This document shows, piece after piece, positions 37,923 to 46,374 of a DNA stretch of 64,000 nucleotides. The position numbers and the translations under genes are program-made. The notes below the pieces were generated by a model. It did not search any database, was not told the DNA's origin, and saw only the letters and a list, made by a program, of their open reading frames with translations. How positions within the stretch are numbered: the first letter of the stretch is position 1; every line of letters begins with the position of its first letter. The stretch is from Cyanobium gracile_A (GTDB taxonomy: Bacteria; Cyanobacteriota; Cyanobacteriia; PCC-6307; Cyanobiaceae): assembly GCF_034931305.1 (NCBI RefSeq), contig NZ_JAYGHY010000010.1, forward strand, positions 1 through 64,000. Reading direction: 5' to 3'.

Positions 37923-38342
37923 TCAGCCGGCCACCGTCACGCTGACCGTCGTCAGGGACTGCGCCTTGGGTGCCGTCACGGTGAGCAGCCCATCGCGGTA
38001 GTGGGCTTCGAGGGCGTCCCGCTGGATGCCGCCGGGGAAGCGGAAGCTGCGGCTCCAGGTTCCGTAGCGGAATTCGCTCAGCAGGGGAGCGGGTCGGCGG
38101 CCCTCAGCTGAGCTGGAGGTTTCTCCGTCCGGCTGAGGGGCACGGCGCTCGGCCGTGATGATCACGGAGCGGTCGGTGGCCTTCACGTCGATGGAGGAGC
38201 GGTCGACCCCAGGCAGTTCCAGGGCGATCGTGTAGCTGGCTTCGGTGTCGTGGATCTCGGCGGCGGGAACCCGCTCGGCCGTCTGCAGCTGTTGCTCCAG
38301 CCGGTCGAACAGATCGAAGGGGGAAGGATGAAGCGTGCGCAT
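37923..38342 (-). CDS. Hsp20/alpha-crystallin small heat-shock protein
   Basis: 139 residues. A short N-terminal arm (F-D-L-F-D-R-L-E-Q-Q-L) leads to an alpha-crystallin domain with I-A-L-E-L-P-G-V-D-R-S-S-I-D-V and a terminal strand containing Y-R-D-G-L-L-T-V-T-A-P-K. An I/V-x-I/V C-terminal anchor appears as V-S-V-T-V. It should form oligomers that hold unfolding proteins. The leader contains a GC-rich hairpin (38377-38394). Confidence 0.92.
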   Translation of the reverse strand: MRTLHPSPFDLFDRLEQQLQTAERVPAAEIHDTEASYTIALELPGVDRSSIDVKATDRSVIITAERRAPQPDGETSSSAEGRRPAPLLSEFRYGTWSRSFRFPGGIQRDALEAHYRDGLLTVTAPKAQSLTTVSVTVAG

Positions 38343-38376
38343 GGTTGGTGCTTCCGATGGGAGCGACGGGGATGGC

Positions 38377-38394
38377 CGGGTGAGGAACCACCCG
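38377..38394 (-). other. Inverted repeat in the hsp20 leader
   Basis: CGGGTG and CACCCG pair around a six-base loop, 35-52 bases upstream of the hsp20 ATG. A TTGACG (38403-38398) lies just upstream but no matching -10 is evident. It could be a transcription-factor site or part of a thermosensitive leader; it does not itself cover the ribosome binding site. Confidence 0.35.
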
Positions 38395-38447
38395 CTCCGT
38401 CAATGTGCCCGCCTTGCCCGGGTGCTCCGAGGGGGAGAACCGATGGC

Positions 38448-38894
38448 TCAGGTTCGGTCCCCCCGACCGGGTTCGGCCCTTTCACCAGCGGCAGGGGGAG
38501 AACCGCCAGGGGCCTGCGGCAGCCACCACCAGGTGGCGAAAGCGGCCGCCTGCCCGCAGGGTTGGCCGTCACCATCCTGCAGGGTCCACAGTCGGGCCTT
38601 CTCGATGCGGAAGCGCCGCCCGTCGCTGTCGATGCGGATGCCGGCGTAGCCCTCCAGGGCCACGCAGCGGCGGGCCTGCTCCAGGGCGAGGGCCCGGCTC
38701 TGCCGTTCGGCTGGTTCGGCGGTGAGGCGGGAGGGCAGGCCCACCATGGCGCTCCAGGGGCGGCGCCAGAGCAGCAGCGCCGCGCGGTTGGCATAGATCA
38801 GACGCGGATCGGCGCTGCCGTCGTGGGCCAGCACCACGGTGGTGGCCACGAACAGTTCCTGGGCTGCCTGCAGCGGCGAGCGGCCGCTCTCCAC
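38448..38894 (-). CDS. MEKHLA-domain protein (start probably further upstream)
   Basis: From the GTG at 38894 the protein has 148 residues with the MEKHLA (PAS-like) pattern: V-V-L-A-H, then Y-A-N-R-A-A-L-L-L-W, L-P-S-R-L-T-A-E and G-R-R-F-R-I-E. However, the frame stays open upstream to a TGA at 39042-39044 and encodes P-W-L-S-A-A-A-V and G-H-R-L-A-F-D-R-P-L-L-A, which looks like the conserved family N-terminus. No ATG, GTG or TTG exists in that extension, so translation may begin at a rare codon or by reinitiation from the overlapping HpsJ-like gene. Such domains are PAS-like ligand or redox sensors; no output domain is attached. Confidence 0.65.
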   Translation of the reverse strand: MESGRSPLQAAQELFVATTVVLAHDGSADPRLIYANRAALLLWRRPWSAMVGLPSRLTAEPAERQSRALALEQARRCVALEGYAGIRIDSDGRRFRIEKARLWTLQDGDGQPCGQAAAFATWWWLPQAPGGSPPAAGERAEPGRGDRT

Positions 38895-39012
38895 GCCGGC
38901 CAGCAGGGGCCGATCGAACGCCAGCCGGTGGCCCCGGATGAGGCTCCCGGCGGTGGCGACGGCGGCGGCGCTCAGCCACGGGGGCGAATCGGGCGCTGGG
39001 ATGGGTCCGGCC

Positions 39013-39891
39013 TCAGCGGGGGGGATCGTGGTCCTCGGGCATCATCATCCGCATGGCTGCATCCATTTCCGGGGGGGCCTGATGGCGCCGGCTGCCGAAG
39101 GCGGAAAGCACCCGGCCGGAGAGCACGCTCTGCAGCAGGGTGGGCTGGGAGGCGAAGCGCTTGCCGATCGCGGCGAAGGTGAAGAACAGCATCAGGGCGG
39201 CGATGACGTTCCTGGCCAGCTGCACGAACCAGTCGTTGAGCCGCTTCATGCCCATGGCATCGGCGCTGTTCTGGTAGCGCTTGATGAAGGGATTGAGGTC
39301 GTTGCTGAGCTTGGTTTTAACGACGTCCAGGGGGACGTTGATGCTGGCGGGCAGGGCCGGGGCCTGGCCGGGCAGCAGCCGCATGGCCTTGAGGATGTCG
39401 TCGTAGGTGCGGGCGCTTTCGATCGCCCTGGTGGTGGCGATGTAGGCGCTCAGTTCCCGGGTGTCGGTGGCCCTGAACTGGCGCAGCAGGTTGATGCCGC
39501 TGTAGAGCTGCAGTGGGATTAGCAGCAGGTAACCAAAGGCGATCCAGAAGCTCAGGGGCCGCAGCAGCGCCACACGGCGCCCGATTGGGCGGGAGTCGGG
39601 ATCGATCAGCCTGGCGAGCAGCAGCAGCACCGCGCCCACCATGGCGATGGGCCCCGAAGCGAGCAGCTTGTCGCTCACGGCCTGAAGCCAGAGAGGATCG
39701 ATCAGGCGCACCGGCCAGGCCGCGGCGATGATCCCCAGCAGGAACAGGACGAACAGCAGCATTGCCCCCCAGTTGAGGGCGAGGGCGACCTCCTCGACGT
39801 AGTTTTCGGCCAGGGGCACCTCCCTGCCCGCTCGCGGATGGGCTTCCGGATCGCGATCGGCCGTGGACTGGGGGTCGGCTTGGGGGCTCAT
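39013..39891 (-). CDS. HpsJ-like polytopic membrane protein
   Basis: 292 residues. A charged N-terminal region ends V-E-E-V-A-L-A-L-N-W-G. Four membrane helices follow (about 40-62, 80-97, 112-130 and 230-250), with a soluble periplasmic or cytoplasmic segment of about 100 residues containing the helical L-R-Q-F-R-A-T-D-T and I-K-R-Y-Q-N-S-A-D-A-M-G. The layout resembles cyanobacterial HpsJ-type proteins named from hormogonium polysaccharide clusters, but their activity is unknown. Its 3' end overlaps the MEKHLA open frame. Confidence 0.55.
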   Translation of the reverse strand: MSPQADPQSTADRDPEAHPRAGREVPLAENYVEEVALALNWGAMLLFVLFLLGIIAAAWPVRLIDPLWLQAVSDKLLASGPIAMVGAVLLLLARLIDPDSRPIGRRVALLRPLSFWIAFGYLLLIPLQLYSGINLLRQFRATDTRELSAYIATTRAIESARTYDDILKAMRLLPGQAPALPASINVPLDVVKTKLSNDLNPFIKRYQNSADAMGMKRLNDWFVQLARNVIAALMLFFTFAAIGKRFASQPTLLQSVLSGRVLSAFGSRRHQAPPEMDAAMRMMMPEDHDPPR

Positions 39892-39990
39892 GGGGAAGGG
39901 AGAGAAAGCACCGGAGGAGCGGCTCTGGCCTCAGGTGTGGACGGGCTCAGGTTGTTCGATTGGCGAGCGGATGGCCAGAGTCCACCCATG

Positions 39991-40014
39991 AAAAAGCCCG
40001 GCATGACGCCGGGC
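39991..40014 (-). terminator. Rho-independent terminator of the DUF1194 gene
   Basis: Read on the minus strand, AGCCCGGC and GCCGGGCT pair around a five-base loop and are followed at once by TTTTT. It lies 23 bases after the stop of the gene at 40038-40949. It is the clearest intrinsic terminator in the window. Confidence 0.85.
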
Positions 40015-40037
40015 TGGAGCCACTGCAGGGGGCGGAA

Positions 40038-40949
40038 TCAGGCTTGGTGGAAGTTGGCAGTGTTGATGCGGCGGCGCAGCTTGCGGGAGAAGCCGAAGGC
40101 TGCGGCGGCACCGAAGACGGGCAGGGGGCCGGGGACCGAATTGGTAGGACCGGGCTGAGGACCCACTTCGCGGATCAGCTTGCGGGTGATGGCATCTTCA
40201 AATTCGGGAAACCCTTTGGCGACCTCCACAAAGCCGGCACTGGCCTTGGCGGTGGCATCGGTCACCACATTGGCCAAGAGGAAGTCCTCGGCTGTAGTAC
40301 CGCTCGCATCAACAGCCAATCCATTGATGATGATGCCTTCAGCTTCAGCGCGTAACCGTTGGGTGGCGACACTGGCTAAAATAGCTGGATTTCCAGGATT
40401 TGATCCAGGCGAGGCAATTGTCCGGTTTGGTTCACCATCTGTCGATATGTCAATCACAGTGCCGTTAGGCCTAGTGGAGACGTAATCGTTCCCAAGAATA
40501 GAATCAATCGCGGCCTTCATGCCGCAATCAATGCAGGTGAAGCCGTTGTCGTCCTTACGTGGCAGCCTTACTGCTGGAAGGCCGGTAGGGGGGGTCCTAA
40601 GGGCTAGAATAAAATTGTTAAGGGATGCCTGATCAGTAATATGAGTCCAGTTGATTGAAGGTGTAAATGCTGTTGTGCTCCATTGGCCTACAGCAATGGC
40701 AAGTCCCCCGCCGCTGAAGGTCTTGGCGATCTGCTCTTGGACGACAGCATTGCTGAAGGCATTGGCGTAACCGTCAATATAAGTACGGTAATCGGAAGAG
40801 CTAATGCTGCCGGAGACATCCAACGACAGGAACAACTCCTGGAAGACGTTGGTGACAGCCTTGGCCTGCTGGGCGCCGCCGAACAGGGTGATGGCGATGG
40901 CTGCGGCGGCCGCTCCTCCTCGGAGCAGGGGCTTGAGGGTGGTTCTCAT
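40038..40949 (-). CDS. Secreted DUF1194 (VWA-like) protein with PEP-CTERM-like sorting tail
   Basis: 303 residues from the ATG at 40949. A signal peptide (basic start, hydrophobic core, Q-Q-A-K-A cleavage region) precedes a von Willebrand A-like DUF1194 domain whose MIDAS-type motif is D-V-S-G-S-I-S. The C-terminus, V-P-G-P-L-P-V-F-G followed by a short hydrophobic helix and R-K-L-R-R-R, is the cyanobacterial variant of the PEP-CTERM exosortase signal. It is probably exported, cleaved by exosortase and placed on the cell surface. Part of the gene (about 40330-40780) is noticeably lower in G+C. It has its own terminator downstream and an unusual structured leader upstream. Confidence 0.8.
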   Translation of the reverse strand: MRTTLKPLLRGGAAAAAIAITLFGGAQQAKAVTNVFQELFLSLDVSGSISSSDYRTYIDGYANAFSNAVVQEQIAKTFSGGGLAIAVGQWSTTAFTPSINWTHITDQASLNNFILALRTPPTGLPAVRLPRKDDNGFTCIDCGMKAAIDSILGNDYVSTRPNGTVIDISTDGEPNRTIASPGSNPGNPAILASVATQRLRAEAEGIIINGLAVDASGTTAEDFLLANVVTDATAKASAGFVEVAKGFPEFEDAITRKLIREVGPQPGPTNSVPGPLPVFGAAAAFGFSRKLRRRINTANFHQA

Positions 40950-40980
40950 GGCGCGGAAAAGTGGGGGGTCGTTGTGGTTT

Positions 40981-41015
40981 TCCGGAAATCCGGAGACTGC
41001 CTGAAGACAGGCAGT
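40981..41015 (-). promoter_or_regulatory. Two adjacent inverted repeats in the DUF1194 gene leader
   Basis: A perfect hairpin ACTGCCTG / CAGGCAGT with a four-base loop (40996-41015) lies next to two TCCGGA palindromes separated by AA (40981-40994). They sit 32-66 bases upstream of the ATG at 40949. The elements could be a terminator of the SWIM gene without a U tract, a leader structure, or operator sites. Confidence 0.5.
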
Positions 41016-41172
41016 GCACATGGCCTCCAAGGAGGTGAGCGGCCAACCGTCGAAAGTTAGCATTAGATGAAAGGATATTCACCCTTTTGCCGCGAACTTA
41101 ACAAAGGGTTAAAGGCGCCGGTGGCCTGGTCCGGGGGTGAAGGCAGCGGTGCGGTTCGGCTGGGCGCTGGCT

Positions 41173-42039
41173 TCAGCCTTCGCTGTCGTTGCCGGTGGCC
41201 ATCGCCCGCGCCATCGCCTGCTGGGCCATGCCGGCCCCATGGGCCTTGAGCGTGTCCAGAAACAGCGCATTGGCCTCCGGGAAGCGGGGCTCCTCGGCCA
41301 GGGGCAGGGGGCCGGCGCCATCGAGGCCCGATTCCCCTTCCATGGCCGGCGTGATCACCACCAGATCGGGATCGAGTGGGGCGTCGTAGCGCCACCAGCG
41401 GGCCGGATCGGCGATGGCGGGATGGGTGGGATGGGGGGCGTGCTCCACCGGAGCCACCACCCCCTCCCGGCGGCGCTTGGCCAGATCGCCCAGCAACTGG
41501 CTGCGGGTGCGGCCCCGCAGCTGGAACAGAACGAACGGGTCCTCGCTGAAGCGATCCCCCATCAGGTAGTAGACGGCGCTGATGTGCTTGCAGGGATTCG
41601 CCTTGTCGGGGCAGCTGCACTCGCTGCGCACCTCCTGGAGCTTGAACGGGAACAGCCGCTTGCCGCTGGCGGCGAAGGCGCGCTCGATGTCAGCGGGCAT
41701 GATTCCCGCCAGCAGCTGGGCCGACCAGCGAGCCTTCTGGCTCAGGGCCTCAAGCACATAGCCCCAGTCCTCGTCGTTGAGCACGTCGAGCCAGAGCTTC
41801 ACCTTGTACGGGTCTGGATCGGTGCCCTGCACCCGGGCATGGACGCGGCGACCCTCGAAGCGGATCGAGACGACGTTGCCCTCGCGGGCGTAGGTCCAGG
41901 CGCGCTCCAGGCGCTTCTTGAACCGGTAGGAGTGGATCAGCTCCATCCACTGCTCCACCCACCAGGGCTGCTGACCCAGTCCCTGCTGGCCCAGCTGGGT
42001 GGTGATGGCGCCATTGGCGCCGGGGAAGGAGCTGGTCAT
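41173..42039 (-). CDS. SWIM zinc-finger protein, probable partner of the SNF2 helicase
   Basis: 288 residues. The SWIM signature C-S-C-P-D-K-A-N-P-C-K-H (CxC...CxH) is at about 140-155, preceded by W-S-A-Q-L-L-A-G-I-M-P and followed by Y-Y-L-M-G-D-R-F. The N-terminal region has W-W-V-E-Q-W-M-E-L-I-H-S-Y-R-F-K-K-R-L. In bacteria SWIM proteins of this kind are usually encoded beside Swi2/Snf2 helicases and are thought to act with them on DNA. Here the SNF2 gene (43273-46374) is on the same strand but separated by a desaturase gene on the opposite strand. Confidence 0.85.
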   Translation of the reverse strand: MTSSFPGANGAITTQLGQQGLGQQPWWVEQWMELIHSYRFKKRLERAWTYAREGNVVSIRFEGRRVHARVQGTDPDPYKVKLWLDVLNDEDWGYVLEALSQKARWSAQLLAGIMPADIERAFAASGKRLFPFKLQEVRSECSCPDKANPCKHISAVYYLMGDRFSEDPFVLFQLRGRTRSQLLGDLAKRRREGVVAPVEHAPHPTHPAIADPARWWRYDAPLDPDLVVITPAMEGESGLDGAGPLPLAEEPRFPEANALFLDTLKAHGAGMAQQAMARAMATGNDSEG

Positions 42040-42087
42040 GCCGCCGGCCTCAGGCCCCCATCCTGACGCCTACCCGACCCACTGGCC

Positions 42088-42093
42088 TAGGTT
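42088..42093 (+). promoter_or_regulatory. Possible -10 element TAGGTT of the front-end desaturase
   Basis: TAGGTT lies 15 bases before the GTG at 42109, which would leave a leader of fewer than ten bases. The same CCTAGGTT octamer occurs at 16366-16373. Confidence 0.35.
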
Positions 42094-42108
42094 GGCCCGA
42101 CGCAGGGC

Positions 42109-43260
42109 GTGGAGTCCTTGAATCGCATCACGTTCGGCGCCGGCGACGGTTTTCACAGTCTTCTCAGGGCAAGGGTTCACGATCACTTCGAGGCCACCGG
42201 GCAGGATCGGCGCGATGCGCCGGCCATGGTGGTCAAATCGGCCCTGATCCTGGGCTGGTTCGTGCTCACCTACGCCTTGCTCGTCTTCCAGGTCAGCAGC
42301 TGGCCAGGTGCTGTGGCCCTCTCGGCCTGTCTCGGCCTGGCGATCGCCGCCATCGGCTTCAACATTCAGCACGACGGTGGCCACGGTGCCTATTCGCGCC
42401 ACCGCTGGATCAACAAGGCCGCCGCCATGACGCTCGACCTGCTGGGCGGCAGTTCCCTGATCTGGGCCCACAAGCACAACGGCCTGCACCACACCTTCAC
42501 CAACATCTCCGGCCACGACGACGACATCAATCTCGGCTTGATCGGACGTCTCTCGCCCCACCAGCCTCACCGCTGGTGGCACCGCTGGCAGCACCTCTAT
42601 CTCTGGCCCCTCTACGGAATGCTGCCGATCAAGTGGCAGTTCTTCGACGACTTCGTTGACCTGGCCAGCCGGGGCCGCGGTGACCATTCCCTGCCCCCGC
42701 TCTCTGCGGCCGACTGGCTGGTGGTCGTCGGCGGCAAGGTGATCTTCTTCTCCCTCGCCTTTGCCCTGCCGTTGCAGCGCCATTCCTTCGCAGCGGTGAT
42801 CGGCTGCTACCTGGTGACGGCGATGGTGCAGGGGATCGTGCTGAGCGTGGTGTTCCAGCTGGCCCACTGCGTCGAGGAGGCCGACTTCCCTGGCGTTGCT
42901 GCCGCCGACGCCGGCATGGGTCCCTGGGCCGACCACCAACTCGCCACCACAGTGGATTTCAGCCGCTCCAACGGCCTGCTGAGCTGGTTGCTGGGGGGCC
43001 TGAACTTCCAGGTGGAACACCACCTGTTCCCCCGCATCTGCCACGTCCACTACCCCCAGCTCTCCGCCATCGTCGAGCAGACCTGCCGCGATTGCGGTGT
43101 GCCCTTCCGCAGCCACCGTTCCTTCCTGGCCGGTGTGGCTTCCCACTACCGCTGGTTGCGCCGCATGGGTCAGAAACCTGCCGCCGCCGCCCCCCTGGCC
43201 CTGCCGGTGCTGCTGCCGGTGATGGGGGAGCCGGAGGTGGCGGCGCTGGTCAGCCGCTGA
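42109..43260 (+). CDS. Front-end (delta-6/DesD-like) fatty acid desaturase
   Basis: 383 residues from a GTG. Histidine boxes are H-D-G-G-H, H-N-G-L-H-H and Q-V-E-H-H; the Gln in place of the first His of box three marks front-end desaturases such as cyanobacterial DesD. There is no fused cytochrome b5 domain, as expected for an acyl-lipid enzyme using ferredoxin. Two pairs of membrane helices are visible. It is convergent with the SNF2 gene (12-base gap) and divergent from the SWIM gene (69-base gap), so it interrupts an otherwise usual SNF2-SWIM neighbourhood. Confidence 0.88.
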   Translation: MESLNRITFGAGDGFHSLLRARVHDHFEATGQDRRDAPAMVVKSALILGWFVLTYALLVFQVSSWPGAVALSACLGLAIAAIGFNIQHDGGHGAYSRHRWINKAAAMTLDLLGGSSLIWAHKHNGLHHTFTNISGHDDDINLGLIGRLSPHQPHRWWHRWQHLYLWPLYGMLPIKWQFFDDFVDLASRGRGDHSLPPLSAADWLVVVGGKVIFFSLAFALPLQRHSFAAVIGCYLVTAMVQGIVLSVVFQLAHCVEEADFPGVAAADAGMGPWADHQLATTVDFSRSNGLLSWLLGGLNFQVEHHLFPRICHVHYPQLSAIVEQTCRDCGVPFRSHRSFLAGVASHYRWLRRMGQKPAAAAPLALPVLLPVMGEPEVAALVSR

Positions 43261-43272
43261 GTCGGCAGGTCG

Positions 43273-46200
43273 TCAGGGCCCGTCCTCCAGGGCCACCAGA
43301 TCCCGCAGCTGGCCCACGTCGAAGCCGCCGAGCCATTCCTCGCCGCTGCCGACGATGTCGGCGGCCAGCTTGGATTTCTCCTCGATCATGCGGTCGATCT
43401 TCTCCTCCACCGAACCGCTGGTGATGAACTTGTGCACCAGCACCCGGTTGGTCTGGCCGATCCGATAGGCGCGGTCGGTGGCCTGGTTCTCCACGGCGGG
43501 GTTCCACCAGCGGTCGATGTGGAAGACGTGGCTGGCCCGGGTCAGGTTGAGGCCGACGCCGCCGGCCTTGAGGGACAGCAGGAACAGCTGCGGACCACGG
43601 GGATCCTCCTGGAAGCGGTCCACCATCGCCTGGCGGTCGACCTTGCTGCTGCCGCCATGCAGGAAGGGCACATCCTGGCGCCAGCGCTGTTCCAGGTAGG
43701 CCTTGAGCAGGTGGCCCCATTCGGCGAACTGGGTGAACAGCAGGGCCCGATCGCCCGCTTCGATCACCTCCTCGAGGATCTCCTCCAGCCGCAGCAGCTT
43801 GGCGCTGCGGCTGGCGAAGCCGTTCTCCACCCGGCCCTCCTTCAGGGCCAGGGCCGGGTGGTTGCAGATCTGCTTGAGGCGGGTGAGCAGGGCCAGCACC
43901 TGGCCATGGCGTTGGCCCAGGGGGGCGCGGGCGATGGCGTCGAGGCTGTCGTCGACGGTCTGGCGGTAGAGCTTCGTCTGCTCCGCCGACAGGCCCACCC
44001 ACTCGCGCAATTCCACCTTCTCCGGCAGGTCGGAGATGATCGAGCGGTCGGTCTTGAGCCGCCGCAGGATGAACGGCCCGACCCGGGCCTTGAGGTCCCG
44101 CAGGGAGCTCATGTCGCCGTAGCGCTCGATCGGCAGGCGGTAGCGCTGGCGGAAGAAGCCCTCCTCTCCCAGCACCCGGGGGTTGAGGAAGTCCATCAGG
44201 GCCCACAGCTCGCTCACCCGGTTCTCCACGGGTGTGCCGGTGAGGGCGATGCGGAAGCGCCCCTGCTTGCCGGGGCGGGCCAGGTCGCGGGCCGCCTGGC
44301 TCTGCTTGGCGGACGGGTTCTTGATCGCCTGGGCTTCGTCGATCACCATGCCCTGCCAGTCGATGCTCTCCAGCAGTTCGCTGTCGCGCTGCAGCAGTCC
44401 GTAGCTGGTGAGCACCAGGTCCACCCCGTCCAGTGCCTTGGCCAGCTTTTCCGGGGTGGATGGCCGACGCGGGCCGTAGTGCTCGCGCACCTCCAGATCC
44501 GGCGTGAAGCCCGCCGCCTCCCGCTTCCAGTTGGTCAGCACCGAGGTGGGGGCCACCAGCAGGACGGGCCGCTTCAGCTCCTGCTCCACCTTGAGGTGCT
44601 GCAGGAAGGCCAGCAGCTGGACGGTCTTGCCCAGGCCCATGTCGTCGGCCAGGCAGGCCCCCTGGTCGAAGCGGTGCAGGAAGGCCAGCCAGCCCAGGCC
44701 CCGCTCCTGGTAGGGCCGCAGCTGGCCGGCGAAGCCCTCCGGTGCCGGCAGGGGATCCGGGGCCTTCTGCTGGTGGTACTGCTCCAGCACGGCGTGCAGC
44801 CTGGGCCCGGCGGTGAAGCGATGCACCGGCAGCCGCATCAGGGTGTCGCCGTCGCTGGCCGTCAGCCGCAGGGCATCGTCGAGGCTGAGGTTGGGATCGG
44901 CGGCGCAGAAGCGCTCGGCGTTCTTGAGATCGCTGGGGCGCAGCTCGATCCAGGCCCCCTTGTGCTGCACCAGCGGACTGCGCTTGGCGGACAGGCGCTC
45001 GAGGTCCTTGAGGGTGAGGGTGACCCCGCCGATCATCAGCTCCCACTTCCACTGCAGGCTTTCCCCCAGGGAGAAGCCACGGGAGCGCTCGGGCAGCTCG
45101 GCTTCGATCGAGAGGCCCAGCCGGCTGGCCAGGCCCCCACTGAGGCTGGCGGGCAGCACCACGCCCACCCCCACGTCGCGCAGCTGGGTGGCGGCGGTGC
45201 GCACCAGCACGAACGCCTCGGCTGGCGTGAGCTGCATGGTTTCGGGAGCGGCCGCATCCAGGCCCCGCCCGATCGGTTCGAACACCTGCAGGGCCCGGCC
45301 CATGCCTTCCAGCAGCAACTGGCCCGGTTCGGCCACCTCCACTTCGCCCAGCTGCAGCCTGCCGTCGCCCGCATTCCAGACCGTGCGGGCCGGCATCCGC
45401 AGGCTGGGATCGGCCTCGGCCTGCAGGGAGAAGCGCAACTCCCAGAGCTCCTCGCCCTCCTCGGGGGTGAACAGCTCCAGGCAGGTCCTGGCCGGCGCCA
45501 CGCGCCCGGCCACCGCTTCGCGCCAGTGGTGGGTGGCGACCGCCAGCCGCTCCCGTTCCTCTTCGTCCAGCTCAAGCCGGCCGGGACCGGGACCGAGGGC
45601 TTTCTGCCAGGCGCCCAGCAGCGGATCGAGACCCTCGGCCGGGGGGCGGAAGCCGGAGCGCAGCTGGCCATCCAGCAGGGCCTCCAGCAGGCTGGCCACC
45701 CGCAGCCGGCCGCTGCCCGGTCGGCGGCAGGCCAGGGCCCCCTCCCCCGACACCCCGGCCGCCATGGCGCAGGTGGCCACCTGGGGCAGGCGGATGGCCA
45801 GTTCTTCCAGCCGCCGCCGATCCCCCTCCCGGTTGAGCAGGGGCAACCAGCGGGCCCGGTCCTCCTCCACCTGGGGCAGCCAGCGGCCCCGGGCGATCAG
45901 GCTCAGGGCCCAGCGCTCCAGGTGGCTCCACCAGCGCAGATCGTCCGCCAGGCCGGGATCGTCGCCCGAGAGGGGCAGCCCGGCGAGCCAGTCGCCGGCC
46001 CCGGCGGGATCGAGGGCCAGCCCCTCCACCCGCCAGGGCCACCACTGCACCTCCTTCGGGATCGGCTCGCCCGCCTGCAGCGGCAGGCCGCTCCAGGCCG
46101 CCAGCCCCTCACTGGCGGCCTTGCGGCGGCCGCGGGCCCCCTGGCTGCGGCTGGGCAGGGTGAGCAGGGCCTCCGCCGGGCGGAAGGCCTCCGACCAGAG

Positions 46201-46374
46201 GCCGTGGTCATCCAGCCAGGCGCCCAGATCGTCGACGCTGAGGGACAGGGGATGGTCAGGAACGGTGTGCAGCGGCGCCACCGGTGCGGCGACCCGCCAG
46301 GTGTCGGCCCAGAGCAGCAGTCGGCCACCGGCCCCTTCAGGCGGAAACAGCCAGGTGGCGTGCAGGAGGCTCAT
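43273..46374 (-). CDS. SNF2/Swi2-family DNA helicase-like ATPase
   Basis: 1033 residues. A long N-terminal region (about 1-550) contains the bacterial SNF2-helicase-associated domain. The ATPase core then shows D-M-G-L-G-K-T-V (motif I), V-I-D-E-A-Q-A-I-K (DEAQ box), A-L-T-G-T-P-V-E-N-R (motif III) and, in the second lobe, V-G-L-N-L-T-R-A-S and Q-T-N-R-V with Y-R-I-G-Q. These enzymes translocate on double-stranded DNA. The start overlaps the upstream membrane-protein gene's stop in ATGA, so the two are coupled. The SWIM gene at 41173 is the probable functional partner. Confidence 0.93.
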   Translation of the reverse strand: MSLLHATWLFPPEGAGGRLLLWADTWRVAAPVAPLHTVPDHPLSLSVDDLGAWLDDHGLWSEAFRPAEALLTLPSRSQGARGRRKAASEGLAAWSGLPLQAGEPIPKEVQWWPWRVEGLALDPAGAGDWLAGLPLSGDDPGLADDLRWWSHLERWALSLIARGRWLPQVEEDRARWLPLLNREGDRRRLEELAIRLPQVATCAMAAGVSGEGALACRRPGSGRLRVASLLEALLDGQLRSGFRPPAEGLDPLLGAWQKALGPGPGRLELDEEERERLAVATHHWREAVAGRVAPARTCLELFTPEEGEELWELRFSLQAEADPSLRMPARTVWNAGDGRLQLGEVEVAEPGQLLLEGMGRALQVFEPIGRGLDAAAPETMQLTPAEAFVLVRTAATQLRDVGVGVVLPASLSGGLASRLGLSIEAELPERSRGFSLGESLQWKWELMIGGVTLTLKDLERLSAKRSPLVQHKGAWIELRPSDLKNAERFCAADPNLSLDDALRLTASDGDTLMRLPVHRFTAGPRLHAVLEQYHQQKAPDPLPAPEGFAGQLRPYQERGLGWLAFLHRFDQGACLADDMGLGKTVQLLAFLQHLKVEQELKRPVLLVAPTSVLTNWKREAAGFTPDLEVREHYGPRRPSTPEKLAKALDGVDLVLTSYGLLQRDSELLESIDWQGMVIDEAQAIKNPSAKQSQAARDLARPGKQGRFRIALTGTPVENRVSELWALMDFLNPRVLGEEGFFRQRYRLPIERYGDMSSLRDLKARVGPFILRRLKTDRSIISDLPEKVELREWVGLSAEQTKLYRQTVDDSLDAIARAPLGQRHGQVLALLTRLKQICNHPALALKEGRVENGFASRSAKLLRLEEILEEVIEAGDRALLFTQFAEWGHLLKAYLEQRWRQDVPFLHGGSSKVDRQAMVDRFQEDPRGPQLFLLSLKAGGVGLNLTRASHVFHIDRWWNPAVENQATDRAYRIGQTNRVLVHKFITSGSVEEKIDRMIEEKSKLAADIVGSGEEWLGGFDVGQLRDLVALEDGP

